A stretch of DNA of 64,000 nt, from NCBI RefSeq assembly GCF_032854445.1, contig NC_088296.1, positions 21,567,853 to 21,631,852 on the forward strand. The letters are read 5' to 3'. Both the position numbers and the translations under genes were made by a program. Numbering within the stretch: the first letter of the stretch is position 1; every line of letters begins with the position of its first letter. Below, piece by piece: positions 21,601-35,900 of the stretch. Under the pieces are notes generated by a model. The model saw only the letters and a program-made list of their open reading frames with translations, was not told the origin of the DNA and ran no database searches. The DNA is from Liolophura sinensis (taxonomy: Eukaryota; Mollusca; Polyplacophora; Chitonida; Chitonidae).

Positions 21601-24600
21601 TAGTATGATACATGCGCTGCGTGTAGCTCGGCCTAACCGGCTGTTAGTGTAGTATGATACATGTGCTGCGTGGGGTTCGGCCTAACCGGCTGTTAGTGTT
21701 GTATGATACATGTGCTGCGTGGGGTTCGGTCAAACCGGCTGTTAATGTAGTATGATACATGGGCTGCGTGGGGTTCGGCCTAACCGGCTGTTACTGTAGT
21801 ATGATACATGTGCTGCGTGGGGTTTGGTCTAACCGGCTGTTAGTGTAGTATGATACATGTGCTGCGTGGGGTTCGGTCTAACCGGCTGTTAGTGTAGTAT
21901 AATATATGTGCTGCGTGGGGTTCGGCCTAACCGGCTGTTAGTGTAGTATGATACATGTGCTGCGTGGGGTTCGGTCTAACCGGCTGTTAGTGTAGTATGA
22001 TACATGTGCTGCGTGGGGTTCGGTCTAACAGGCTGTTAGTGTAGTATGATACATGTGCTGCGTGGGGTTCGGTCTAGCCGGCTGTTAATGTAGTATGATA
22101 CATGTGCTGCGTGGGGTTTGGTCTGACCGGCTGTTAGTGTAGTATGATACATGTGCTGCGTGGGGTTTGGTCTAACCGGCTGTTAGTGTAGTATGATACA
22201 TGCGCTGCGTGGGGCTCGGCCTATCCGGCTGTTAGTTTAGTATGATACATGCGCTGCCTGGGATTCGGCCTAAGCGGCTGTTAGTGTAGTTTGATACATG
22301 TGCTGCGTGGGGTTCGGTCTAACCCGCTGTTAGTGTAGTATGATACATGTGCTGCGTGGGGTTCGGCCTATTCGGCTGTTAGTGTAGTATGATACACGTG
22401 CTGCGTGGGGTTCGGTCTAACCGGCTGTTAGTGTAGTATGATACATGCGCTGCGTGGGGTTCGGCCTAACCAGCTGTTAGTGTAGTTTGTTACATGCGCT
22501 GCGTGGGGTTCGGCCTGACCGGCTGTTAGTGTAGTATGATACATGTGCTGCGTGGGGTTCGGCCTAACCGGCTGTTAGTGTAGTATGATACATGTGCTGC
22601 GTGGGGTTCGGCCTAACCGGCTGTTAGTGTAGTATGATACATGTGCTGCGTGGGGTTCGGTCTAGCAGGCTGTTAGTGTAGTATGATACATGTGCTGCGT
22701 GGGGTTCGGCCTAACCGGCTGTTAGTGTAGTATGATACATGTGCTGCGTTGGGTTCGGTCTGGCCGGCTGTTAGTGTAGTATGATACATGTGCTGCGTGG
22801 GGTTTGGTCTAACCGGCTGTTAGTGTAGTATGATACATGCGCTGCGTGTAGCTCGGCCTAACCGGCTGTTAGTGTAGTATGATACATGCGCTGCGTGGGG
22901 TTCGGCCTAACCGGCTGTTAGTGTAGTATGACACATGTGCTGCGTGGGGTTTGGTCTAACCGGCTGTTAGTGTAGTATGATACATGTGCTGCGTGGGGTT
23001 CGGTCAAACCGGCTTTTAGTGTAGTATGATACATGTGCTGCGTGGGGTTCGGCCTAACCGGCTGTTAGTGTAGTATGATACATGTGTTGCGTGGACCTCG
23101 GTCAAACCGGCTGTAGGTGTAGTATGATACATATGCTGCGTGGGGTTCGGTCTATCCGGCTGTTAGTGAAGTATGATACATGTGCAGCGTGGGGTTCGGC
23201 CTGACCGGCTGTTAGTGTAGTATGATACATGTGCTGCGTGGGGTTCGTCTGACCGGCTGTTAGTGTAGTATGACCCATGCGCTGCGTGGGGTTCGGCCTA
23301 ACCGGCTGTTAGTGTAGTATGATACATGTGCTGCGTGGGGTTCGGCCTAACCGGCTTTTAGTGTAGTATGATACATGTGCTGCGTGGGGTTCGGTCTAAC
23401 CGGCTGTTAGTGTAGTATGATACATGTGCTGCGTGGGGTTCGGTCTAATCGGCTGTTAGTGTAGTATGATACATGTGCTGCGTGGGGTTCGGTCTAACCG
23501 GCTGTTAGTGTAGTATGATACATGTGCTGCGTGGGGTTCGGTCTAACCGGCTGTTAGTGTAGTATGATACATGTGCTGCGTGGGATTTGGTCTAACCGGC
23601 TGTTAGTGTAGTATGATACATGTGCTGCGCGGGGTTTGGTCTAAAAGACTGTTAGTGTAGTATGATATATGTGCTGCGTGGGATTCGGTCTAACCGGCTG
23701 TTAGTGTAGTATGATACATGTTCTGTGTGGGGTTTGGTCTAACCGGCTGTTAGTGTAGTATGATACATGTGCTGCGTGGGGTTCGGTCTAACCGGCTGTT
23801 AGTGTAGTATGATACATGTGCTGCGTGGGGTTCGGTCAAACCGGCTGTTAGTGTAGTATGATACATGTGCTGCGTGGGGTTCGGTCTAACCGGCTGTTAG
23901 TGTAGTATGATACATGTACTGCGTGGGGTTCGGTCTAACAGGCTGTTAGTGTAGTATGATACATGTCCTGCGTGGGGTTCGGTCTAACCGGCTGTTAGTG
24001 TAGTATGATACATGTGCTGCGTGGGGTTCGGCCTAATCGGCTGTTAGTGTAGTATGATACATGTTCTGCGTGGGGTTCGGTCTAACCGGCTGTTAGTGTA
24101 GTATGATACATGTGCTGCGTGGGGTTCGGTCTGACCGGCTGTTAGTGTAGTATGATACATGTGCTGCGTGGGGTTTGGTCTGACCGGCTGTTAGTGTAGT
24201 ATGATACATGTGCTGCGTGGGGTTTGGTCTAACCGGCTGTTAGTGTAGTATGATACATGCGCTGCGTGGGGTTCGGTCTAACCGGCTGTTAGTGTAGTAT
24301 GATACATGTGCTGCGTGGGGCTCGGTCTAACCGGCTGTAGGTGTAATATTATACATATGCTGCGTGGGGTTCGGTCTATCCGGCTGTTAGTGAAGTATGA
24401 TACATGTGCAGCGTGGGGTTCGGCCTAACCGGCTGTTAGTGTAGTATGATACATGTGCTGCGTGGGGTTCGGTCTAACCGGCTGTTAGTGTATTATGACC
24501 CATGCGCTGCATGGGGTTCGGCCTAACCGGCTGTTAGTGTAGTATGATACATGTGCTGCGTGGGGTTCGGCCTAACCGGCTTTTAGTGTAGTGTGATACA

Positions 24601-26995
24601 TGTGCTGCGTGGGGTTCGGTCTAACCGGCTGTTAGTGTAGTATGATACATGTGCTGCGTGGGGTTCGGTCTAACCGGCTAATAGTGTAGTATGATACATG
24701 TGCTGCGTGGGGTTCGGTCTAACCGGCTGTTAGTGTAGTATGATACATGTGCTTCGTGGGGTTCGGTCTAACCGGCTGTTAGTGTAGTATGATACATGTG
24801 CTGCGTGGGGTTCGGCCTAATCGGCTGTTAGTGTAGTATGATACATGTGCTGCGTGGGGTTTGGTCTAACCTGTTGTTAGTGTAGTATGATACATGTGCT
24901 GCGTGGGGTTTGGTCTAACCGGCTGTTAGTGTAGTATGATACATGTGCTGCGTGGGGCTCGGTCTAACCGGTTGTTAGTGTAGTATGATACATGTGCTGC
25001 GTGGGGTTCGGCCTAACCGGCTGTTAGTGTAGTATGATACATGTGCTGCGTGGGGTTCAGTCTGACCGGCTGTTAGTGTAGTATGACACATGCGCTGCGT
25101 GGGGCTCGGCCTAACCGGCTGTTAGTGTAGTATGATACATGCGCTGCGTGGGGTTCGGCCTAACCGGCTGTTAGTGTAGTATGATACATGTGCTGCGTGG
25201 GGTTCGGTCCAACAGGCTGTTAGTGTAGTATGATACATGTGCTGCGTGCGGTTCGGCCTAACCGGCTGTTAGTGTAGTATGATACATGTGCAGCGTTGGG
25301 TATGGTCTGACCGGCTGTTAGTGAAGTATGATACATGTGCTGCGTGGGGTTCGGCCTATTCGGCTGTTAGTGTAGTATGATACATGCGCTGCGTGGGGTT
25401 CGGCCTAACCGGCTGTTAGTGTAGTTTTATACATGCGCTGCGTGAGGTTCGGCCTATCCGGCTGTTACTGTAGTATGATACATGTGCTGCGTGGGGTTCG
25501 GCCTATCCGGCTGTTAGTGTAGTATGATACATGTGCTGCGTGGGGTTCCGCCTAACCGGCTGTTAGTGTAGTATGATGCATGTGCTGCGTGGGGTTCGGT
25601 CTAGCAGGCTGTTAGTGTAGTATGATACATGTGCTGCGTGGGGTTCGGCCTAACCGGCTGTTAGTGTAGTATGATACATGTGCTGCGTGGGGTTCGGTCT
25701 GACCGGCTGTTAGTGTAGTATGATACATGTGCTGCGTGGGGTTTGGTCTAACCGGCTGTTAGTGTAGTATGATACATGCTCTGCGTGTAGCTCGGCCTAA
25801 CCGGCTGTTAGTGTAGTATGATACATGTGCTGCGTGGGATTCGGCCTAACCGGCTGTTAGTGTTGTATGATAAATGTGCTGCGTGGGGTTCGGTCAAACC
25901 GGCTGTTAATGTAGTATGATACATGCGCTGCGTGGGGTTCGGCCTAACCGGCTGTTACTGTAGTATGATACATGTGCTGCGTGGGGTTTGGTCTAACCGG
26001 CTGTTAGTGTAGTATGATACATGTGCTGCGTGGGGTTCAGCCTATCCGGCTTTTGGTGTAGTATGATACATGTGCCGCGTGGGGTTCGGTCTAATCGGCT
26101 GTTAGTGTACTATGATACATGTGCTGCGTGGGGTTCGGTCTAACCGGCTGTTAGTGTAGTATGATACATGTGCTGCGTGGGGTTTGGTCTAACCAGCTGT
26201 TAGTGTAGTATGATATATGTGCTGCGTGGGGTTCGGCCTAATCGGCTGTTAGTGTAGTATGATACATGTGCTGCGTGGGGTTCGGTCTAACCGGCTGTTA
26301 GTGTAGTATGATACATGTGCTGCGTGGGGTTCGGTCTAACTGGCTGTTAGTGAAGTATGATACATGTGCTGCGTGAGTTTCGGTCTAGCCGGCTGTTAGT
26401 GTAGTATGATACATGTGCTGCGTGGGGTTTGGTCTGACCGGCTGTTAGTGTAGTATGATACATGTGCTGCGTGGGGTTTGGTCTAACCGGCTGTTAGTGT
26501 AGTATGATACATGCGCTGCGTGGGGCTCGGCCTAACCGGCTGTTAATTTAGTATGATACATGCGCTGCCTGGGATTCGGCCTAAGCGGCTGTTAGTGTAG
26601 TTTGATACATGTGCTGCGTGGGGTTCGGTCTAACCGGCTGTTAGTGTAGTATGATACATGTGCTGCGTGGGGTTCGGCCTAACCGGCTGTTAGTGTAGTA
26701 TGATACATGTGCTGCGTGGTGTTCGGTCTGACCGGCTGTTAGTGTAGTATGACACATGCGCTGCGTGGGGTTCGGTCTAACCGGCTGTTAAAGTAGTATG
26801 ATACATGTGCTGCGTGGGGTTCGGCCTAATCGGCTGTTAGTGTAGTATGATACATGTGCTGCGTGGGGTTTGGTCTAACCTGTTGTTAGTGTAGTATGAT
26901 ACATGTGCTGCGTGGGGTTCGGTCTAACCGGCTGTTAGTGTAGTATGATACATGTGCTGCGTGGGGTTCGGTCTAACCGGCTGTTAGTGTAGTAT
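18664..26995 (+). repeat. Satellite block 1 (about 170 monomers, 8.33 kb)
   Basis: Starts near the monomer carrying GTCCAACAGGCTGTTAGTAT (18689), which recurs at 27020 and 38828. Block 1 matches the first 8.3 kb of blocks 2 and 3 unit by unit and then stops. It carries four single-base indels absent from the other two: an extra G near 20224, an extra C near 20366, a lost G near 21184 and an extra T near 21372. The shift to block 2 falls from 8331 to 8329 bp across these, exactly their net effect. It contains the shared 48-bp monomer (GGGTTCGTCTGACC at 23241). Confidence 0.8.
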
Positions 26996-29900
26996 GATAC
27001 ATGTGCTGCGTGGGGTTCGGTCCAACAGGCTGTTAGTATAGTATGATACATGTGCTGCGTGTGGTTCGGCTTAACCGGCTGTTAGTGTAGTATGATACAT
27101 GTGCTGCGTTGGGTATGGTCTGACCGGCTGTTAGTGAAGTATGATACATGTGCTGCGTGGGGTTCGGCCTTTTCGGCTGTTAGTGTAGTATGATACATGT
27201 GCTGCGTGGGGTTCGGCCTATCCGGCTGTTAGTGTAGTATGATACATGTGCTGCGTGGGGTTCGGTCTAACCGGCTGTTAGTGTAGTATGATACATGCGC
27301 TGCGTGGGGTTCGGCCTAACCGGCTGTTAGTGTAGTTTTATACATGCGCTGCGTGGGGTTCGGCCTAACCGGCTGTTACTGTAGTATGATACATGTGCTG
27401 CGTGGGATTCGGTCTAACCGGCTGTTAGTGTAGTATGATACATGTTCTGTGTGGGGTTTGGTCTAACCGGCTGTTAGTGTAGTATGATACATGTGCTGCG
27501 TGGGGCTCGGTCTAACCGGCTGTTAGTGTAGTATGATACATGTGCTGCGTGGGGTTCGGTCTAATCGGCTGTTAGTGTAGTATGATACATGTGCTGCGTG
27601 GGGTTCGGTCTAACCGGCTGTTAGTATAGTATGATACATGTGCTGCGTGGGGTTCGGTCTAACCGGCTGTTAGTGTAGTATGATACATGTGCTGCGTGGG
27701 GTTCGGTCTAACCGGCTGTTAGTGTAGTATGATACATGTGCTGCGTGGGGTTCGGCCTAATCGGCTGTTAGTGTAGTATGATACATGTTCTGCGTGGGGT
27801 TCGGTCTAACCGGCTGTTAGTGTAGTATGATACATGTGCTGCGTGGGGTTCGGTCTAACCGGCTGTTAGTGTAGTATGATACATGTGCTGCGTGGGGTTT
27901 GGTCTGACCGGCTGTTAGTGTAGTATGATACATGTGCTGCGTGGGGTTTGGTCTAACCGGCTGTTAGTGTAGCATGATACATGCGCTGCGTGGGGTTCGG
28001 TCTAACCGGCTGTTAGTGTAGTATGATACATGTGCTGCGTGGGGCTCGGTCTAACCGGCTGTAGGTGTAATATGATACATATGCTGCGTGGGGTTCGGTC
28101 TATCCGGCTGTTAGTGTAGTATGATACATGCGCTGCGTGGGGTTCGGCCTAACCGGCTGTTACTGTAGTATGATACATGTGCTGCGTGGGGTTCGGCCTA
28201 TCCGGCTGTTAGTGTAGTATGATACATGTGCTGCGTGGGGTTCGGCCTAACCGGCTGTTAGTGTAGTATGATACATGTGCTGCGTGGGGTTCGGTCTAAC
28301 CGGCTGTTAGTGTAGTATGATACATGTGCTGCGTGGGGTTTGGTCTGACCGGCTGTTAGTGTAGTATGATACATGTGCTGCGTGGGGTTTGGTCTAACCG
28401 GCTGTTAGTGTAGCATGATACATGCGCTGCGTGGGGTTCGGTCTAACCGGCTGTTAGTGTAGTATGATACATGTGCTGCGTGGGGCTCGGTCTAACCGGC
28501 TGTAGGTGTAATATGATACATATGCTGCGTGGGGTTCGGTCTATCCGGCTGTTAGTGTAGTATGATACATGCGCTGCGTGGGGTTCGGCCTAACCGGCTG
28601 TTACTGTAGTATGATACATGTGCTGCGTGGGGTTCGGCCTATCCGGCTGTTAGTGTAGTATGATACATGTGCTGCGTGGGGTTCGGCCTAACCGGCTGTT
28701 AGTGTAGTATGATGCATGTGCTGCGTGGGGTTCGGTCTAGCAGGCTGTTAGTGTAGTATGATACATGTGCTGCGAGGGGTTCGGCCTAACCGGCTGTTAG
28801 TGTAGTATAATACATGTTCTGCGTTGGGTTCGGTCTGACCGGCTGTTAGTGTAGTATGATACATGTGCTGCGTGGGGTTTGGTCTAACCGGCTGTTAGTG
28901 TAGTATGATACATGCGCTGCGTGTAGCTCGGCCTAACCGGCTGTTAGTGTAGTATGATACATGTGCTGCGTGGGGTTCGGCCTAACCGGCTGTTAGTGTT
29001 GTATGATACATGTGCTGCGTGGGGTTCGGTCAAACCGGCTGTTAATGTAGTATGATACATGCGCTGCGTGGGGTTCGGCCTAACCGGCTGTTACTGTAGT
29101 ATGATACATGTGCTGCGTGGGGTTTGGTCTAACCGGCTGTTAGTGTAGTATGATACATGTGCTGCGTGGGGTTCGGCCTATCCGGCTGTTAGTGTAGTAT
29201 GATACATGTGCTGCGTGGGGTTCGGCCTAACCGGCTGTTAGTGTAGTATGCTGCATGTGCTGCGTGGGGTTCGGTCTAGCAGGCTGTTAGTGTAGTATGA
29301 TACATGTGCTGCGAGGGGTTCGGCCTAACCGGCTGTTAGTGTAGTATGATACATGTTCTGCGTTGGGTTCGGTATGACCGGCTGTTAGTGTAGTATGATA
29401 CATGTGCTGCGTGGGGTTTGGTCTAACCTGTTGTTAGTGTAGTATGATACATGTGCTGCGTGGGGTTTGGTCTAACCGGCTGTTAGTGTAGTATGATACA
29501 TGTGCTGCGTGGGGCTCGGTCTAACCGGTTGTTAGTGTAGTATGATACATGTGCTGCGTGGGGTTCGGCCTAACCGGCTGTTAGTGTAGTATGATACATG
29601 CGCTGCCTGGGATTCGGCCTAAGCGGCTGTTAGTGTAGTTTGATACATGTGCTGCGTGGGGTTCGGCCTATCCGGCTGTTAGTGTAGTATGATACATGTG
29701 CTGCGTGGGGTTCGGCCTAACCGGCTGTTAGTGTAGTATGCTGCATGTGCTGCGTGGGGTTCGGTCTAGCAGGCTGTTAGTGCAGTATGATACATGTGCT
29801 GCGAGGGGTTCGGCCTAACCGGCTGTTAGTGTAGTATGATACATGTTCTGCGTTGGGTTCGGTCTGACCGGCTGTTAGTGTAGTATGATACATGTGCTGC

Positions 29901-32900
29901 GTGGGGTTTGGTCTAACCGGCTGTTAGCGTAGTATGATACATGCGCTGCGTGTAGCTCGGCCTAACCGGCTGTTAGTGTAGTATGATACATGTGCTGCGT
30001 GGGGTTCGGCCTAACCGGCTGTTAGTGTTGTATGATACATGTGCTGCGTGGGGTTCGGTCAAACCGGCTGTTAATGTAGTATGATACATGGGCTGCGTGG
30101 GGTTCGGCCTAACCGGCTGTTACTGTAGTATGATACATGTGCTGCGTGGGGTTTGGTCTAACCGGCTGTTAGTGTAGTATGATACATGTGCTGCGTGGGG
30201 TTCGGTCTAACCGGCTGTTAGTGTAGTATAATATATGTGCTGCGTGGGGTTCGGCCTAACCGGCTGTTAGTGTAGTATGATACATGTGCTGCGTGGGGTT
30301 CGGTCTAACCGGCTGTTAGTGTAGTATGATACATGTGCTGCGTGGGGTTCGGTCTAACAGGCTGTTAGTGTAGTATGATACATGTGCTGCGTGGGGTTCG
30401 GTCTAGCCGGCTGTTAATGTAGTATGATACATGTGCTGCGTGGGGTTTGGTCTGACCGGCTGTTAGTGTAGTATGATACATGTGCTGCGTGGGGTTTGGT
30501 CTAACCGGCTGTTAGTGTAGTATGATACATGCGCTGCGTGGGGCTCGGCCTATCCGGCTGTTAGTTTAGTATGATACATGCGCTGCCTGGGATTCGGCCT
30601 AAGCGGCTGTTAGTGTAGTTTGATACATGTGCTGCGTGGGGTTCGGTCTAACCCGCTGTTAGTGTAGTATGATACATGTGCTGCGTGGGGTTTGGCCTAT
30701 TCGGCTGTTAGTGTAGTATGATACACGTGCTGCGTGGGGTTCGGTCTAACCGGCTGTTAGTGTAGTATGATACATGCGCTGCGTGGGGTTCGGCCTAACC
30801 AGCTGTTAGTGTAGTTTGTTACATGCGCTGCGTGGGGTTCGGCCTGACCGGCTGTTAGTGTAGTATGATACATGTGCTGCGTGGGGTTCGGCCTAACCGG
30901 CTGTTAGTGTAGTATGATACATGTGCTGCGTGGGGTTCGGCCTAACCGGCTGTTAGTGTAGTATGATACATGTGCTGCGTGGGGTTCGGTCTAGCAGGCT
31001 GTTAGTGTAGTATGATACATGTGCTGCGTGGGGTTCGGCCTAACCGGCTGTTAGTGTAGTATGATACATGTGCTGCGTTGGGTTCGGTCTGGCCGGCTGT
31101 TAGTGTAGTATGATACATGTGCTGCGTGGGGTTTGGTCTAACCGGCTGTTAGTGTAGTATGATACATGCGCTGCGTGTAGCTCGGCCTAACCGGCTGTTA
31201 GTGTAGTATGATACATGCGCTGCGTGGGGTTCGGCCTAACCGGCTGTTAGTGTAGTATGACACATGTGCTGCGTGGGGTTTGGTCTAACCGGCTGTTAGT
31301 GTAGTATGATACATGTGCTGCGTGGGGTTCGGTCAAACCGGCTTTTAGTGTAGTATGATACATGTGCTGCGTGGGGTTCGGCCTAACCGGCTGTTAGTGT
31401 AGTATGATACATGTGTTGCGTGGACCTCGGTCAAACCGGCTGTAGGTGTAGTATGATACATATGCTGCGTGGGGTTCGGTCTATCCGGCTGTTAGTGAAG
31501 TATGATACATGTGCAGCGTGGGGTTCGGCCTGACCGGCTGTTAGTGTAGTATGATACATGTGCTGCGTGGGGTTCGTCTGACCGGCTGTTAGTGTAGTAT
31601 GACCCATGCGCTGCGTGGGGTTCGGCCTAACCGGCTGTTAGTGTAGTATGATACATGTGCTGCGTGGGGTTCGGCCTAACCGGCTTTTAGTGTAGTATGA
31701 TACATGTGCTGCGTGGGGTTCGGTCTAACCGGCTGTTAGTGTAGTATGATACATGTGCTGCGTGGGGTTCGGTCTAATCGGCTGTTAGTGTAGTATGATA
31801 CATGTGCTGCGTGGGGTTCGGTCTAACCGGCTGTTAGTGTAGTATGATACATGTGCTGCGTGGGGTTCGGTCTAACCGGCTGTTAGTGTAGTATGATACA
31901 TGTGCTGCGTGGGATTTGGTCTAACCGGCTGTTAGTGTAGTATGATACATGTGCTGCGCGGGGTTTGGTCTAAAAGACTGTTAGTGTAGTATGATATATG
32001 TGCTGCGTGGGATTCGGTCTAACCGGCTGTTAGTGTAGTATGATACATGTTCTGTGTGGGGTTTGGTCTAACCGGCTGTTAGTGTAGTATGATACATGTG
32101 CTGCGTGGGGTTCGGTCTAACCGGCTGTTAGTGTAGTATGATACATGTGCTGCGTGGGGTTCGGTCAAACCGGCTGTTAGTGTAGTATGATACATGTGCT
32201 GCGTGGGGTTCGGTCTAACCGGCTGTTAGTGTAGTATGATACATGTACTGCGTGGGGTTCGGTCTAACAGGCTGTTAGTGTAGTATGATACATGTCCTGC
32301 GTGGGGTTCGGTCTAACCGGCTGTTAGTGTAGTATGATACATGTGCTGCGTGGGGTTCGGCCTAATCGGCTGTTAGTGTAGTATGATACATGTTCTGCGT
32401 GGGGTTCGGTCTAACCGGCTGTTAGTGTAGTATGATACATGTGCTGCGTGGGGTTCGGTCTGACCGGCTGTTAGTGTAGTATGATACATGTGCTGCGTGG
32501 GGTTTGGTCTGACCGGCTGTTAGTGTAGTATGATACATGTGCTGCGTGGGGTTTGGTCTAACCGGCTGTTAGTGTAGTATGATACATGCGCTGCGTGGGG
32601 TTCGGTCTAACCGGCTGTTAGTGTAGTATGATACATGTGCTGCGTGGGGCTCGGTCTAACCGGCTGTAGGTGTAATATTATACATATGCTGCGTGGGGTT
32701 CGGTCTATCCGGCTGTTAGTGAAGTATGATACATGTGCAGCGTGGGGTTCGGCCTAACCGGCTGTTAGTGTAGTATGATACATGTGCTGCGTGGGGTTCG
32801 GTCTAACCGGCTGTTAGTGTATTATGACCCATGCGCTGCATGGGGTTCGGCCTAACCGGCTGTTAGTGTAGTATGATACATGTGCTGCGTGGGGTTCGGC

Positions 32901-35900
32901 CTAACCGGCTTTTAGTGTAGTGTGATACATGTGCTGCGTGGGGTTCGGTCTAACCGGCTGTTAGTGTAGTATGATACATGTGCTGCGTGGGGTTCGGTCT
33001 AACCGGCTAATAGTGTAGTATGATACATGTGCTGCGTGGGGTTCGGTCTAACCGGCTGTTAGTGTAGTATGATACATGTGCTTCGTGGGGTTCGGTCTAA
33101 CCGGCTGTTAGTGTAGTATGATACATGTGCTGCGTGGGGTTCGGCCTAATCGGCTGTTAGTGTAGTATGATACATGTGCTGCGTGGGGTTTGGTCTAACC
33201 TGTTGTTAGTGTAGTATGATACATGTGCTGCGTGGGGTTTGGTCTAACCGGCTGTTAGTGTAGTATGATACATGTGCTGCGTGGGGCTCGGTCTAACCGG
33301 TTGTTAGTGTAGTATGATACATGTGCTGCGTGGGGTTCGGCCTAACCGGCTGTTAGTGTAGTATGATACATGTGCTGCGTGGGGTTCAGTCTGACCGGCT
33401 GTTAGTGTAGTATGACACATGCGCTGCGTGGGGCTCGGCCTAACCGGCTGTTAGTGTAGTATGATACATGCGCTGCGTGGGGTTCGGCCTAACCGGCTGT
33501 TAGTGTAGTATGATACATGTGCTGCGTGGGGTTCGGTCCAACAGGCTGTTAGTGTAGTATGATACATGTGCTGCGTGCGGTTCGGCCTAACCGGCTGTTA
33601 GTGTAGTATGATACATGTGCAGCGTTGGGTATGGTCTGACCGGCTGTTAGTGAAGTATGATACATGTGCTGCGTGGGGTTCGGCCTATTCGGCTGTTAGT
33701 GTAGTATGATACATGCGCTGCGTGGGGTTCGGCCTAACCGGCTGTTAGTGTAGTTTTATACATGCGCTGCGTGAGGTTCGGCCTATCCGGCTGTTACTGT
33801 AGTATGATACATGTGCTGCGTGGGGTTCGGCCTATCCGGCTGTTAGTGTAGTATGATACATGTGCTGCGTGGGGTTCCGCCTAACCGGCTGTTAGTGTAG
33901 TATGATGCATGTGCTGCGTGGGGTTCGGTCTAGCAGGCTGTTAGTGTAGTATGATACATGTGCTGCGTGGGGTTCGGCCTAACCGGCTGTTAGTGTAGTA
34001 TGATACATGTGCTGCGTGGGGTTCGGTCTGACCGGCTGTTAGTGTAGTATGATACATGTGCTGCGTGGGGTTTGGTCTAACCGGCTGTTAGTGTAGTATG
34101 ATACATGCTCTGCGTGTAGCTCGGCCTAACCGGCTGTTAGTGTAGTATGATACATGTGCTGCGTGGGATTCGGCCTAACCGGCTGTTAGTGTTGTATGAT
34201 AAATGTGCTGCGTGGGGTTCGGTCAAACCGGCTGTTAATGTAGTATGATACATGCGCTGCGTGGGGTTCGGCCTAACCGGCTGTTACTGTAGTATGATAC
34301 ATGTGCTGCGTGGGGTTTGGTCTAACCGGCTGTTAGTGTAGTATGATACATGTGCTGCGTGGGGTTCAGCCTATCCGGCTTTTGGTGTAGTATGATACAT
34401 GTGCCGCGTGGGGTTCGGTCTAATCGGCTGTTAGTGTACTATGATACATGTGCTGCGTGGGGTTCGGTCTAACCGGCTGTTAGTGTAGTATGATACATGT
34501 GCTGCGTGGGGTTTGGTCTAACCAGCTGTTAGTGTAGTATGATATATGTGCTGCGTGGGGTTCGGCCTAATCGGCTGTTAGTGTAGTATGATACATGTGC
34601 TGCGTGGGGTTCGGTCTAACCGGCTGTTAGTGTAGTATGATACATGTGCTGCGTGGGGTTCGGTCTAACTGGCTGTTAGTGAAGTATGATACATGTGCTG
34701 CGTGAGTTTCGGTCTAGCCGGCTGTTAGTGTAGTATGATACATGTGCTGCGTGGGGTTTGGTCTGACCGGCTGTTAGTGTAGTATGATACATGTGCTGCG
34801 TGGGGTTTGGTCTAACCGGCTGTTAGTGTAGTATGATACATGCGCTGCGTGGGGCTCGGCCTAACCGGCTGTTAATTTAGTATGATACATGCGCTGCCTG
34901 GGATTCGGCCTAAGCGGCTGTTAGTGTAGTTTGATACATGTGCTGCGTGGGGTTCGGTCTAACCGGCTGTTAGTGTAGTATGATACATGTGCTGCGTGGG
35001 GTTCGGCCTAACCGGCTGTTAGTGTAGTATGATACATGTGCTGCGTGGTGTTCGGTCTGACCGGCTGTTAGTGTAGTATGACACATGCGCTGCGTGGGGT
35101 TCGGTCTAACCGGCTGTTAAAGTAGTATGATACATGTGCTGCGTGGGGTTCGGCCTAATCGGCTGTTAGTGTAGTATGATACATGTGCTGCGTGGGGTTT
35201 GGTCTAACCTGTTGTTAGTGTAGTATGATACATGTGCTGCGTGGGGTTCGGTCTAACCGGCTGTTAGTGTAGTATGATACATGTGCTGCGTGGGGTTCGG
35301 TCTAACCGGTTGTTAGTGTAGTATGATACATGTGCTGCGTGGGGTTCGGCCTAACCGGCTGTTAGTGTAGTATGATACATGTGCTGCGTGGGGTTCAGTC
35401 TGACCGGCTGTTAGTGTAGTATGACACATGCGCTGCGTGGGGCTCGGCCTAACCGGCTGTTAGTGTAGTATGATACATGCGCTGCGTGGGATTCGGCCTA
35501 ACCGGCTGTTAGTGTAGTATGATACATGTGCTGCGTGGGGTTTGGTCTAACCGGCTGTTAGTGTAGTATGATACATGTGCTGCGTGCGGTTCGGTCTAAC
35601 CGGCTGTTAGTGTAGTATGATACATGTGCTGCGTTGGGTATGGTCTGACCGGCTGTTAGTGAAGTATGATACATGTGCTGCGTGGGGTTCGGCCTATTCG
35701 GCTGTTAGTGTAGTATGATACATGCGCTGCGTGGGGTTCGGTCTAACCAGCTGTTAGTGTAGTTTTTTACATGCGCTGCGTGGGGTTCGGCCTAACCGCC
35801 TGTTAGTGTAGTATGATACATGTGCTGCGTGGGGTTCGGCCTAACCGGCTGTTAGTGTAGTATGATACATGTGCTGCGTGGGGTTCGGCCTAACCGGCTG

